Origin: Verrucomicrobiota bacterium
GTDB lineage: Bacteria; Verrucomicrobiota; Verrucomicrobiia; Opitutales; Opitutaceae
Direction of reading: 5' to 3'
Length of the DNA stretch: 8,695 bases
NCBI GenBank assembly: GCA_030916665.1
Contig: JAUPWC010000378.1
Coordinates: 1-8,695 of the forward strand
Below the pieces are notes generated by a model. The model searched no databases. It saw only the letters and a program-made list of their open reading frames with translations, and was not told where the DNA came from. Position numbers and translations under genes: made by a program. Positions 1 through 6,745 of the stretch are shown one piece after another (positions within the stretch are counted from its first letter, which is position 1; each line of letters starts with the position of its first letter).

Positions 1-812
1 GATCGGAAGCCGAACTGCAAGGCCGGCGTCCGACTTACTTCCGGCCGTTCGACAAGGCGATCAAGGCCGAGCAACGTGTGGACGGCCTGCTCGCGTGGCT
101 GGAATTGCCGCCGGCCGAGCGTCCGAAGTTCCTGACGCTTTACTTCGACCTCGTGGACGACGCGGGCCATGAGTTCGGACCGACGGCACCCGAGACGGTC
201 GCGGCCGTGCGCACCGCCGACGCCGCCGTCGGGCGTTTGCTCGAAGGTTTGGCCCGGCTGGGACTGCGCGATTCGGCCAACCTCGTGATCGTCTCGGACC
301 ACGGCATGGCCGACATCGGGCCCGACCGCGTGGTGTTTCTCGACGACCTGATGGACCTGTCGCTCGTGACCATCGAGGCCTACGGCACCTACGGCGGTGT
401 GCGCCCGAAACCCGGCGTGGACGCCGCCGCCCTCGTCGCCTCCATCCGCGCCAAGGCCCCGCCACAGGTGCGGGCCTACCTGCGCGAGGAGATGCCCGCA
501 CGTTTCCACTACAGCGCGGGCGCCCGCATCCCCCCCGTCCTGCTGCTCGCCGACACCGGCTGGAACCTGGAGCAGAAAAACGGGTGGCCGGCCACCCGCG
601 CGCGCTACCGGCGCGGGAACCACGGCTGGGATCCGGCCGCACCGGAGATGGGCGCGCTGTTCATTGCGGAGGGACCGGCCTTTCTGCGCCGCACCACGCT
701 CGGCAGCGCGGAAAATGTGGACGTCTACAACCTGCTCTGTGCCGTCCTCGGACTCTCTCCGGCGCCCAACGATGGCGGCGACGGGCTCGTCCGCGCCGCC
801 TTGCGCCGCTGA
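1..812 (+). CDS. Type I phosphodiesterase / nucleotide pyrophosphatase (ENPP-like), 5'-truncated
   Basis: The reading frame enters from the left edge (first full codon at base 3) and ends at TGA 810-812, giving 269 visible residues. Members of this alkaline-phosphatase-superfamily group are usually about 400 aa, so roughly the first third, with the signal peptide, the nucleophile Thr and the first metal Asp, lies outside the window. Visible metal-ligand motifs are LYFDLVDDAGHEFGP (ligand Asp at bases 156-158 and His at 168-170), VSDHGM (Asp 297-299, His 300-302) and GNHGWDP (His 621-623). These match the D-x-x-G-H, D-H and final His ligands of two-zinc NPP enzymes. The C-terminal MGALFIAEGPAF and NVDVYNLLCAVLGL segments are also typical. 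The family hydrolyses phosphodiester or pyrophosphate bonds, often of nucleotides, outside the cytoplasm; the substrate here cannot be read from the sequence. A GTG at base 78 is internal and not the start, because the homologous sequence (RPTYFRPFDKAIKAEQRV) continues upstream of it. Confidence 0.9.
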   Translation, partial: SEAELQGRRPTYFRPFDKAIKAEQRVDGLLAWLELPPAERPKFLTLYFDLVDDAGHEFGPTAPETVAAVRTADAAVGRLLEGLARLGLRDSANLVIVSDHGMADIGPDRVVFLDDLMDLSLVTIEAYGTYGGVRPKPGVDAAALVASIRAKAPPQVRAYLREEMPARFHYSAGARIPPVLLLADTGWNLEQKNGWPATRARYRRGNHGWDPAAPEMGALFIAEGPAFLRRTTLGSAENVDVYNLLCAVLGLSPAPNDGGDGLVRAALRR

Positions 813-828
813 TCGCGGCTATTTATTC
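805..828 (+). terminator. Possible weak intrinsic terminator at the convergent gene ends
   Basis: GCCGC (805-809) and GCGGC (815-819) form a 5-bp GC stem with a TGATC loop, followed by the T-rich run TATTTATTC (820-828). The phosphodiesterase stop codon lies in the loop, and the response regulator stop (minus strand, 821-819) sits at the stem edge. The T-rich tail lies on the + side only, so it would serve the phosphodiesterase transcript. The short stem and interrupted T run make this tentative. Confidence 0.3.
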
Positions 829-1421
829 ACGCGCGTGACCTGCGGATAGGGCGGCGGCTCGACCCCCAGCTTCTGCATCTGCGGCACCAACACGCGGTCG
901 TAGCAATCGGGGCACACGCCGTGGCTGAACTCCGAGCCGGTCTGCTTGCCGATGTATTCCTCGACCTGGCTCCAGTAGTTATGGTCGTCGCGCATTTTCC
1001 GGCAATAGCCGCAGATCGGGATGATCTGCTGCAGCTGCCGCACCTGGGTGGCGTAGTTCAGGATGCGCTCGGCCACGCGGAGCCGGGCGCGCAGCTCCGC
1101 CGTCGTGACCGGTTTGGCGAGAAAATCATCCACGCCGGCCTCCATCGCCCGGTCGAGATTTTCCGAGCGGTTGGCCGAATTTGAGAGGAGAATGAAGTAG
1201 GTGTAGTCGCCGCCCTGTTCCCGGACGCGACGGCACAGCTCCAAGCCGTCGAGCTCGGGCATCATCCAATCGCTGATCACCAGCCGGTGGGGAGACTCCA
1301 CAAAACGCTGCCACGCCTCGCGGCCGTGCGCGGCCATGGTGACCTCCTGCCCCAGGGCCTTAAGCGAGGCTTCCAGGACTGCACTGGCGATCGGATCGTC
1401 CTCAACAACGAGAATCTTCAT
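819..1421 (-). CDS. Response regulator: REC domain with C-terminal four-cysteine module, no DNA-binding domain
   Basis: This is a 200-aa protein, probably the terminal phosphate acceptor of the relay begun by the overlapping kinase gene. REC domain, residues 1-120: acidic pair D8/D9, phospho-acceptor D51 in SDWMMPELDG, S80 at the Thr/Ser switch position, and K103 in AKP. A helical linker (about 108-132) leads to a compact tail: C137-x-x-C140 in PICGYCRKMRDD, then YWSQVEEYI, then EFSHGVCPDC with H167, C170 and C173. I recall this tail as a conserved module at the ends of PAS, GAF and REC proteins in several phyla. The paired cysteines suggest metal binding, which is inference; its function is unknown to me. 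No helix-turn-helix, GGDEF, EAL or HD-GYP domain follows. The start is the ATG at 1421, because MKILVVEDD begins the REC fold; an in-frame upstream ATG at 1472 would add 17 residues lying inside the kinase gene. No Shine-Dalgarno precedes 1421, so translation probably depends on the ATGA overlap with the kinase stop. Confidence 0.9.
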   Translation of the reverse strand: MKILVVEDDPIASAVLEASLKALGQEVTMAAHGREAWQRFVESPHRLVISDWMMPELDGLELCRRVREQGGDYTYFILLSNSANRSENLDRAMEAGVDDFLAKPVTTAELRARLRVAERILNYATQVRQLQQIIPICGYCRKMRDDHNYWSQVEEYIGKQTGSEFSHGVCPDCYDRVLVPQMQKLGVEPPPYPQVTRVNK

Positions 1422-4400
1422 GCGTGATTGGCGGGGACCAGCCCGCTCAGGGCTTGTTGGACCGGAATCCACTCCCGGTCAAGGTCGTCGAGCTGCCGGC
1501 GGAGCCGCGGCCAGTCGCCGGTTTCCGCGGCTTTCTCCGCCTCGAGGAGAAGGGTGCGCAGGTGACGGGCGCCGAGGTTGGCGGCGGCTCCCGCGAGCCG
1601 GTGCGCCGTCTGCACGGCGGGTCGCGCCGCCTGCTCGGCAACATGTCCGCGCAGTTCCGCCAGTCCGGCCGGCACTTCCTGCAAAGCCATGGTGGCCAGT
1701 TCGTCGAGCAGGCTCGGGGCTTTCCGCCCCGGCAGCGCACGCAGCTGGGCGAGCTGGGCTGGGTCGAGGACGGCCGCGGCCGGGACCGGCGGGGGCGGCG
1801 GTTCCGGCGCGGGCACGACAAAGCCGATGCCCTGGCGTTGCAGGATGGGCTGAAGTTTCTCAAAGCGAACCGGCTTTGACAGGTAGTCGTCCATGCCCGC
1901 CTCGAGGCATTTTTCGCGATCGCTCGCCATGGCGTGCGCCGTGAGAGCCACGATCGGAATCGCCGCGCTCTCCGGGCCGGCGGCTCCGGCGCGGATCAGG
2001 CGGGTGGCCTCGTAGCCGTCCATGCGGGGCATCTGGCAGTCCATCAGCACGAGGGAATAGTTTTCCCGGCTCAGTTTCTCAATGACCGCCATGCCGTCGC
2101 CGACGAGTGTGAAGTCCACGCCCATTTTGGTGAGCAGCAGCCGCATCACGAGCTGGTTGGCCTGCTGGTCCTCGGCCACGAGGAGCCGGGCGTTCTGGGT
2201 CGCGGGCGGCGCGACCGGTTTGGGCGGCTCCGACGCCAGCGGGGTGATGGCCACCTCGAGTTCCAGCTCGAACCAGAAAACCGAGCCTTCCCCCGGCCGG
2301 CTCTCGCAGCCGATCCGCCCGCCCATGAGCTCGATCAGCTGGCGTGAAATCGCCAGACCGAGACCGGTGCCGCCAAAGCGGCGCGTGCTGGAACCGTCGG
2401 CCTGGACGAAGGGTTGGAAAAGGCGGTCGATCTGGTCCGCCGGGATGCCGATGCCGGTGTCCCGCACCTCGACGCGAAACGCGAAGCGGCCGGCGACGGC
2501 GGGCTCCCGGGGCTTCAAGGCCAGGGTCACGGTGCCCCGCTCGGTGAACTTCACGGCGTTGCCCAGGAGGTTGACCAGCACCTGCTGGATGCGGCCGGGA
2601 TCGCCGCACAGGCGCTCGGGCAGGTCGTCCGGCAGGTCGCTTTGCAGGGTGATCTGGCCGGCCACCGCGCGCGGCACCATCAGGGCCATGGCCTGCTCCA
2701 GCTGATCGACCAGGTTGAACTCCTGCACGGTGAGCCGGAACTTGCCGGCCTCGATCTTCGAGAAGTCGAGCAGGTCGTCGATGATGGTGAGCAGGTTGTT
2801 CGCGCTGGACTGGATCACACGGCCCATCTGCCGCTGTTCCTCGGTCAGGGGGGTGTCCATGAGCAGCTCGGCCATGCCGAGCACGCCGTTCATGGGGGTG
2901 CGGATCTCGTGGCTCACATTGGCGAGGAATTCCGATTTCATGCGCGAGGCGGTGAGCGCCTCGTCGCGCGCCTGAGCCAGGCTGGCGGCGAGCGCCTTCT
3001 GTTCGGTGATGTCGTGCTGGATGGCCATGAAGGACTCGATGCGGCCGTCAGCCCCGAGGATCGGCTGCACATCGCTCCTGATCCAGTAGGCCGTGCCATC
3101 CTTGCGGTAGTTTTTCACCTCCACCTGGAAGCCTTGCTGACGGTCGAGACAGGCGCGCATGTGTGCCACCGCCGCGGGGTCCGTGTCATGCCCCTGCAGC
3201 ACCCGGCCGGGCACCTTGCCCCAGATCTCTTCCAGGGGGTATCCGGTCATCCGGGTGAAACCTTCGTTCACCCAGATGATCCGACGGGAGGCATCGGTCA
3301 GCACCACCGCATTGCTGGTCCGACTGGCGATCAGCGCCAGCTTGCGCAGCTCCTCCTCGGCCACGCGCTTGGCCGTGATATCGGAGAAGCTGGCCACCAC
3401 GGATTTCAGCCTGCCGTCCCCATCGAGCACGGCCTCCGTGTTGACCGTCACCCAGACGCGGCTGCCGTCGCCACGCCGCACGCCCAGGATCACCCCGCGT
3501 TGCGACTGAAGCGTCCGACAGGTGACGGTCGAGGGGATCCGGTCGAGGGGATAGGGGCTGCCGTCCTCCTGTTGCAGCTGCCAGCACGGATCAATTTCGC
3601 TCCGGCCCAACAGCTGGTCGCGGGTCAGTCCGAGGATCGTTTCCGCCGCGGCATTGCACTCGATGATCCGCCCCTCGGGATCGTGCAGTGCGAGGCCCTC
3701 GGCCATGGAGCGGAACACGTCGCTGAGCTGGCGCTGGCTGGCGATCAGCGCCTGCTCCGCATGGTGGCGGGCCGTGATGTCCTCGATCTGCGAAATGAAA
3801 TGCAGGGCCGAGCCGTCGGGGTTGCGCACCAGCGTGACCGTCAGCCGCGCGTGCACGACGTGACTGTCGCGGTGGAGGTAGCGCTTCTCAATCTGGTAGT
3901 GCCGGTGACGGCCCGTAAGCAGGTCCTGCACATTCTCGAGGTCCTTCACCAGATCGTCGGGATGGGTCACTTGCTGGAAGGTGCGGGCCAGCAGCTCGGG
4001 TTCGGTGTAACCCAGCAACGCGGGAACGAGCCGGTTGACCTTTAGCCAGCGGCCGTCCAAGCCGACGAGCGCCATGCCGATGCCGGCATAGTCGAAAGCA
4101 TGGCGGAACTGTTCTTCACTCTTCCTGACCGCAGTTTCCAACAGCTTGCGGTCGGTCACGTCGGTGACCACGCCGACCAGCCAGAAGTGGTTGCCCACCA
4201 CCTTGGTGACGGAGACCGATTCACGGAGCCAGATGACCTGTCCCTGGTGAAGCAACTGGAATTCCTGGGTGTAGCCGGAGCTGCCCGAAGCCAAGGCCTC
4301 GCGAGCCCGCCGGTCCATCTCGGGTTTTTCCGGGATTTCGAAGCCGTCCCAGAGCTGGTTTTGATCGATCCGGTCGCGCAGTATCTGCATCTGCTGGGCC

Positions 4401-6589
4401 AGGCCCGAGGGATGGACGGTGATCTTCCAGTCCAGGAGGGTCTCCTGCAGGGTGACATCCGCTTGCCACAACAGACAGTCGGCCGCACCCAGCACCCGGT
4501 GGAGCCGTTCCTGACTCTCGGCATAGGCCGCCTCCAGCGTTTTTTGCGTGGTGACTTCCGTCGCCACGCCCACAAGCCAGAACTGTCCTTCCGCTCGGGG
4601 CCGGATCTCCACCGTCTCGCGCAGCCAGACGGTGCGTCCATCGCGGATCAGGCGGAACTCCTGCGAATACCCCGTCTCGCCTGCCTCCATGGCCGCGCGG
4701 CTGCAACGGTTCATCTCGTCCTGCTCGGGAATCTGAAACCGATACCAAAGACCCGCCCCTTCCTCGGAGCCATAATCGCTGGTCAGTCGTTGGTAGAGGC
4801 CGGAGGGATAGACTGTCATCTGCCAGTTCCAATCGTCGGGCTTCAGGGTGACCAGGGCCTCCCAAACGAGGCAGTCCGCATGGCCGAGCACCTGGCCCAG
4901 TTTCTTTTCGTTGGCCTGCAGGGCTGTCTGCGCCCGCTTCTTTTCGGTCAGGTCCTGGGCGACGCCGAGGAAGCCCGTGATCCTGCCCTCATTGTCCCGC
5001 AGGGCTGTGATACTCAACTGGACCGGCAATCGCGAGCCGTCTTTGCGGACGTAAGTCCATTCGCGTTCGTCTACTTGGCCGTCCCGGGCCCGTGCCACGA
5101 ACGTTTCAAACCCCGGCTCAATCCGCCGGCCCAGGCGGGCCGACAGCTCGATGGCGTGGGCGGCCACCTCCCCATACACATGGATGATCTCGGGCGTGCG
5201 GAGACCGACCATCTCCTCGCGAGTGTAGCCCAGCATCAGCTCGGCCCCGCGGTTGAATTCCCGGATGGTGCCGTCGAGCTCGGTCGCAATGACCGAAAGC
5301 ACCGTGCCGTCGAGGACGGCCCGTTGCAGCGCGCTTATCTCCTGCAATCCGTGTTCCGCCCGCTGGCGGGCGCGGGTCGACTGGATGGAAATCAGGCTGG
5401 TCGCGGTCAACATGAGCGCCACCAGCAGACCGCCGGCGCCAAGCGCGACCCGGATATTCGTTTCCAACATCTCCTGCATGGCGACGCTCCGTTGGTATTC
5501 GGCATCCTCCTCGGCCAGGATTTCGTCGGCGAGTCGCACCAGGCGGCTTGAAGGCTGGGCCGGCAGCACCTCGAGATAGTTGGCCGCCGCGTTCATGCCC
5601 TGCGCGTCGCGGACCGCCACCAGCCGGCCGGTGGTCGCGATTTTCTCCTCCACGAGCTGGCGCAGCTCCCCCAGCTTCTCGGCCTGCCGGGGTTGTGCGC
5701 GCCACAGGGCGGGGAACGCGTCCAACTGTTTCAACATCTCGGCCGCATGCACGTCCACCCGGTCGCCGAAGGAGGCAACGCCGGTCAGCGCATAGGCGCG
5801 AGCCGTGGACTCCATGCGTGCGACGCGGGACACGAGGCTGTTGATCGTCGCCCGGGCTTCCTGCGCCCGCGCGATGTCGTGGTTGGCGTCGATCAGCAGG
5901 CTGTTGCCCACCACCATGTAGACCGCGATGCTCGTGATGAAGGCCGCCGAACTGCCGGCGAGCAGACGCGACAGGCCCTCTTCGCGGAACCTCTGGCGCC
6001 ACTCGATCTGCGCGGCCCCCAGCAGCATCAGCCCGACCGCGACCGGCAGGCCCATGTTGCGCGACTGAAGGCCCTCGTCTTGAAAGAGGACGATGAACAT
6101 GTAATGCACCAGCGGCAAGAAACCCGTGCCCAACTGGAAGCCCGCGATCAGGCGTTCCGCGTCACGCGAAAGCCACCGGGAGCCCGCCAGACCGAGGCAC
6201 AAACCCGACAGCAGGAAAGTGATCGCGGTGTGCGGAGCCATGCGCCCGCCCACCCACTTATAGACTTCCGGCTGCGCCCAGAACAGATGATTGATCCACG
6301 GCAGATTTCCGATGAACAGCTCCGCGAAGGCCAGGATGCTGAGCAACACCACGGTCCCGCCCAACACCCGGCTCGTGCGGGCCAGGCCGGCACTGCGCGT
6401 CAGCAAACCCAGCGCGCACAGGATCAATCCGACGCCGGCATTCATCGTCGCATCCATGGCGCGGGGCACCCAATGCCGCGCCCAAGGCCAGTCCAGCACC
6501 CAACCCGCCGCCACCATGAAACCAATGGTCAGGGAAAGGCTGGCACAGAAGCGCAGCCACCGGGAGGATACCGTGGAGTGAGGTGACAC
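1418..6589 (-). CDS. Giant membrane hybrid histidine kinase (7TM-CHASE3-TM-6xPAS-HisKA-HATPase-REC-HPt)
   Basis: This 1723-aa sensor kinase autophosphorylates on His and relays phosphate internally before passing it on. Domains, numbered from the GTG at 6589: hydrophobic segments near 11-33, 46-66, 73-94, 120-137, 147-169, 179-195 and 209-234; a CHASE3-like helical sensor (about 235-376); TM8 (379-402); PAS1 (423-553), PAS2 (560-690), PAS3 (693-820), PAS4 (826-944), PAS5 (955-1077) and PAS6 (1085-1200); HisKA with H1227 in SHEIRTPMN; HATPase with N1344, DTGIGIP (1377-1383) and GGTGLGL (1406-1412); REC with E1473/D1474, acceptor D1517, T1550 and K1572; a proline-rich linker (about 1592-1607); HPt with H1663 in AHRLAGAAANLGA. 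All key catalytic residues are present. PAS2 and PAS3 look like a tandem duplication. GTG 6589 is chosen because GGAGG lies 9 bases upstream. ATG 6616 (9 residues longer) has no Shine-Dalgarno and abuts a 15-bp dyad. The frame stays open to 7351, but that part is antisense to the exporter adaptor. The stop overlaps the response regulator ATG. The ligand is unknown. Confidence 0.93.
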   Translation of the reverse strand: MSPHSTVSSRWLRFCASLSLTIGFMVAAGWVLDWPWARHWVPRAMDATMNAGVGLILCALGLLTRSAGLARTSRVLGGTVVLLSILAFAELFIGNLPWINHLFWAQPEVYKWVGGRMAPHTAITFLLSGLCLGLAGSRWLSRDAERLIAGFQLGTGFLPLVHYMFIVLFQDEGLQSRNMGLPVAVGLMLLGAAQIEWRQRFREEGLSRLLAGSSAAFITSIAVYMVVGNSLLIDANHDIARAQEARATINSLVSRVARMESTARAYALTGVASFGDRVDVHAAEMLKQLDAFPALWRAQPRQAEKLGELRQLVEEKIATTGRLVAVRDAQGMNAAANYLEVLPAQPSSRLVRLADEILAEEDAEYQRSVAMQEMLETNIRVALGAGGLLVALMLTATSLISIQSTRARQRAEHGLQEISALQRAVLDGTVLSVIATELDGTIREFNRGAELMLGYTREEMVGLRTPEIIHVYGEVAAHAIELSARLGRRIEPGFETFVARARDGQVDEREWTYVRKDGSRLPVQLSITALRDNEGRITGFLGVAQDLTEKKRAQTALQANEKKLGQVLGHADCLVWEALVTLKPDDWNWQMTVYPSGLYQRLTSDYGSEEGAGLWYRFQIPEQDEMNRCSRAAMEAGETGYSQEFRLIRDGRTVWLRETVEIRPRAEGQFWLVGVATEVTTQKTLEAAYAESQERLHRVLGAADCLLWQADVTLQETLLDWKITVHPSGLAQQMQILRDRIDQNQLWDGFEIPEKPEMDRRAREALASGSSGYTQEFQLLHQGQVIWLRESVSVTKVVGNHFWLVGVVTDVTDRKLLETAVRKSEEQFRHAFDYAGIGMALVGLDGRWLKVNRLVPALLGYTEPELLARTFQQVTHPDDLVKDLENVQDLLTGRHRHYQIEKRYLHRDSHVVHARLTVTLVRNPDGSALHFISQIEDITARHHAEQALIASQRQLSDVFRSMAEGLALHDPEGRIIECNAAAETILGLTRDQLLGRSEIDPCWQLQQEDGSPYPLDRIPSTVTCRTLQSQRGVILGVRRGDGSRVWVTVNTEAVLDGDGRLKSVVASFSDITAKRVAEEELRKLALIASRTSNAVVLTDASRRIIWVNEGFTRMTGYPLEEIWGKVPGRVLQGHDTDPAAVAHMRACLDRQQGFQVEVKNYRKDGTAYWIRSDVQPILGADGRIESFMAIQHDITEQKALAASLAQARDEALTASRMKSEFLANVSHEIRTPMNGVLGMAELLMDTPLTEEQRQMGRVIQSSANNLLTIIDDLLDFSKIEAGKFRLTVQEFNLVDQLEQAMALMVPRAVAGQITLQSDLPDDLPERLCGDPGRIQQVLVNLLGNAVKFTERGTVTLALKPREPAVAGRFAFRVEVRDTGIGIPADQIDRLFQPFVQADGSSTRRFGGTGLGLAISRQLIELMGGRIGCESRPGEGSVFWFELELEVAITPLASEPPKPVAPPATQNARLLVAEDQQANQLVMRLLLTKMGVDFTLVGDGMAVIEKLSRENYSLVLMDCQMPRMDGYEATRLIRAGAAGPESAAIPIVALTAHAMASDREKCLEAGMDDYLSKPVRFEKLQPILQRQGIGFVVPAPEPPPPPVPAAAVLDPAQLAQLRALPGRKAPSLLDELATMALQEVPAGLAELRGHVAEQAARPAVQTAHRLAGAAANLGARHLRTLLLEAEKAAETGDWPRLRRQLDDLDREWIPVQQALSGLVPANHA

Positions 6590-6590
6590 G

Positions 6591-6603
6591 GGAGGGTCCC
6601 TCC
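6591..6603 (-). promoter_or_regulatory. Ribosome binding site of the kinase gene, inside a short palindrome
   Basis: On the minus strand, GGAGG (6603-6599) is followed by 9 bases and then GTG (6589-6587), a good Shine-Dalgarno distance; this decides the start in favour of GTG. The same bases form GGAGGG-A-CCCTCC (6603-6591). An RNA stem GGAG/CTCC with a 5-base loop could hide the ribosome binding site. Confidence 0.45.
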
Positions 6604-6616
6604 AGAATCGGCACAT

Positions 6617-6631
6617 TTTACAGACTGTAAA
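6617..6631. promoter_or_regulatory. Perfect 15-bp dyad, candidate operator upstream of the kinase gene
   Basis: TTTACAG-A-CTGTAAA is two perfect 7-base arms around a single central base, AT-rich at its ends within very GC-rich DNA. It lies 28 to 42 bases upstream of the GTG start of the kinase and directly next to the alternative ATG at 6616. On the minus strand its TTTACA could also serve as a -35 element, with GATTCT (6609-6604) as a poor -10 after 16 bases. This arrangement fits a binding site for a dimeric repressor or activator; I cannot name the protein. Confidence 0.45.
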
Positions 6632-6708
6632 GCCGACTCCTGCAGGTCGGAGCTGGATTATGCCGGTCCGACGCGGCCATGACCTTAGCCATGGTGACCT
6701 CAACACGG
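6632..6708. other. Central part of the divergent intergenic region
   Basis: No gene is seen here. CATAAT on the minus strand (6662-6657) resembles a -10 box for the kinase operon, but no convincing -35 lies 16 to 18 bases upstream of it. GTCGGA (6646-6651) and TCCGAC (6667-6672) form an inverted repeat that encloses this box, and CCGAC (6633-6637) can alternatively pair with GTCGG (6646-6650). If transcription begins near 6650, the second pairing would lie in the kinase leader. All of this is tentative. Confidence 0.25.
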
Positions 6709-6714
6709 TTGACC
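6680..6714 (+). repeat. Three TGACC direct repeats at exact 15-base spacing
   Basis: TGACC occurs at 6680-6684, 6695-6699 and 6710-6714. The first two units share longer flanks, GCCATGACCT (6676-6685) and GCCATGGTGACCT (6688-6700). The third copy is part of the candidate -35 element TTGACC of the exporter promoter. Regular repeats running into a -35 box are typical of activator binding sites; the cognate regulator is unknown. Confidence 0.4.
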
Positions 6715-6738
6715 GGCCTCGTCGGCGGTTGTTAGCGT
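6709..6738 (+). promoter_or_regulatory. Candidate promoter of the export operon (leaderless arrangement)
   Basis: TTGACC (6709-6714) matches five of six bases of the -35 consensus. TAGCGT (6733-6738), preceded by TG at 6730-6731, resembles an extended -10 box and lies 18 bases downstream. Shifting by one base gives TTAGCG with a 17-base spacer. A start about seven bases after the -10 box falls at or next to the A of ATG 6746, so the adaptor mRNA may have no leader; consistent with this, no Shine-Dalgarno precedes that ATG. Confidence 0.45.
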
Positions 6739-6745
6739 GCCGGGA

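Noticed and set aside
61..642. Minus-strand open frame (193 codons) opposite the phosphodiesterase
   Set aside because: It is an Arg/Pro/Gly/Ala-rich shadow of a recognised enzyme gene.
2414..4045. Long open frame on the + strand (543 codons)
   Set aside because: It is wholly antisense to the PAS/HisKA coding part of the kinase, low in complexity and rich in His, Gly, Gln and Asp, as expected from the complement of GC-rich codons.
4100..5551. Long open frame on the + strand (483 codons)
   Set aside because: It is antisense to the kinase PAS region, with no recognisable domain or ribosome binding site.
6617..6631. Naming the dyad as a BlaI/MecI or CopY operator
   Set aside because: The TACA/TGTA half-sites are similar, but the spacer here is three bases where those boxes normally have two; no such regulator is in the window.
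6632..6745. Riboswitch or small RNA in the divergent region
   Set aside because: Only short inverted repeats are present, there is no recognisable aptamer core, and the space is nearly filled by promoter-like elements.
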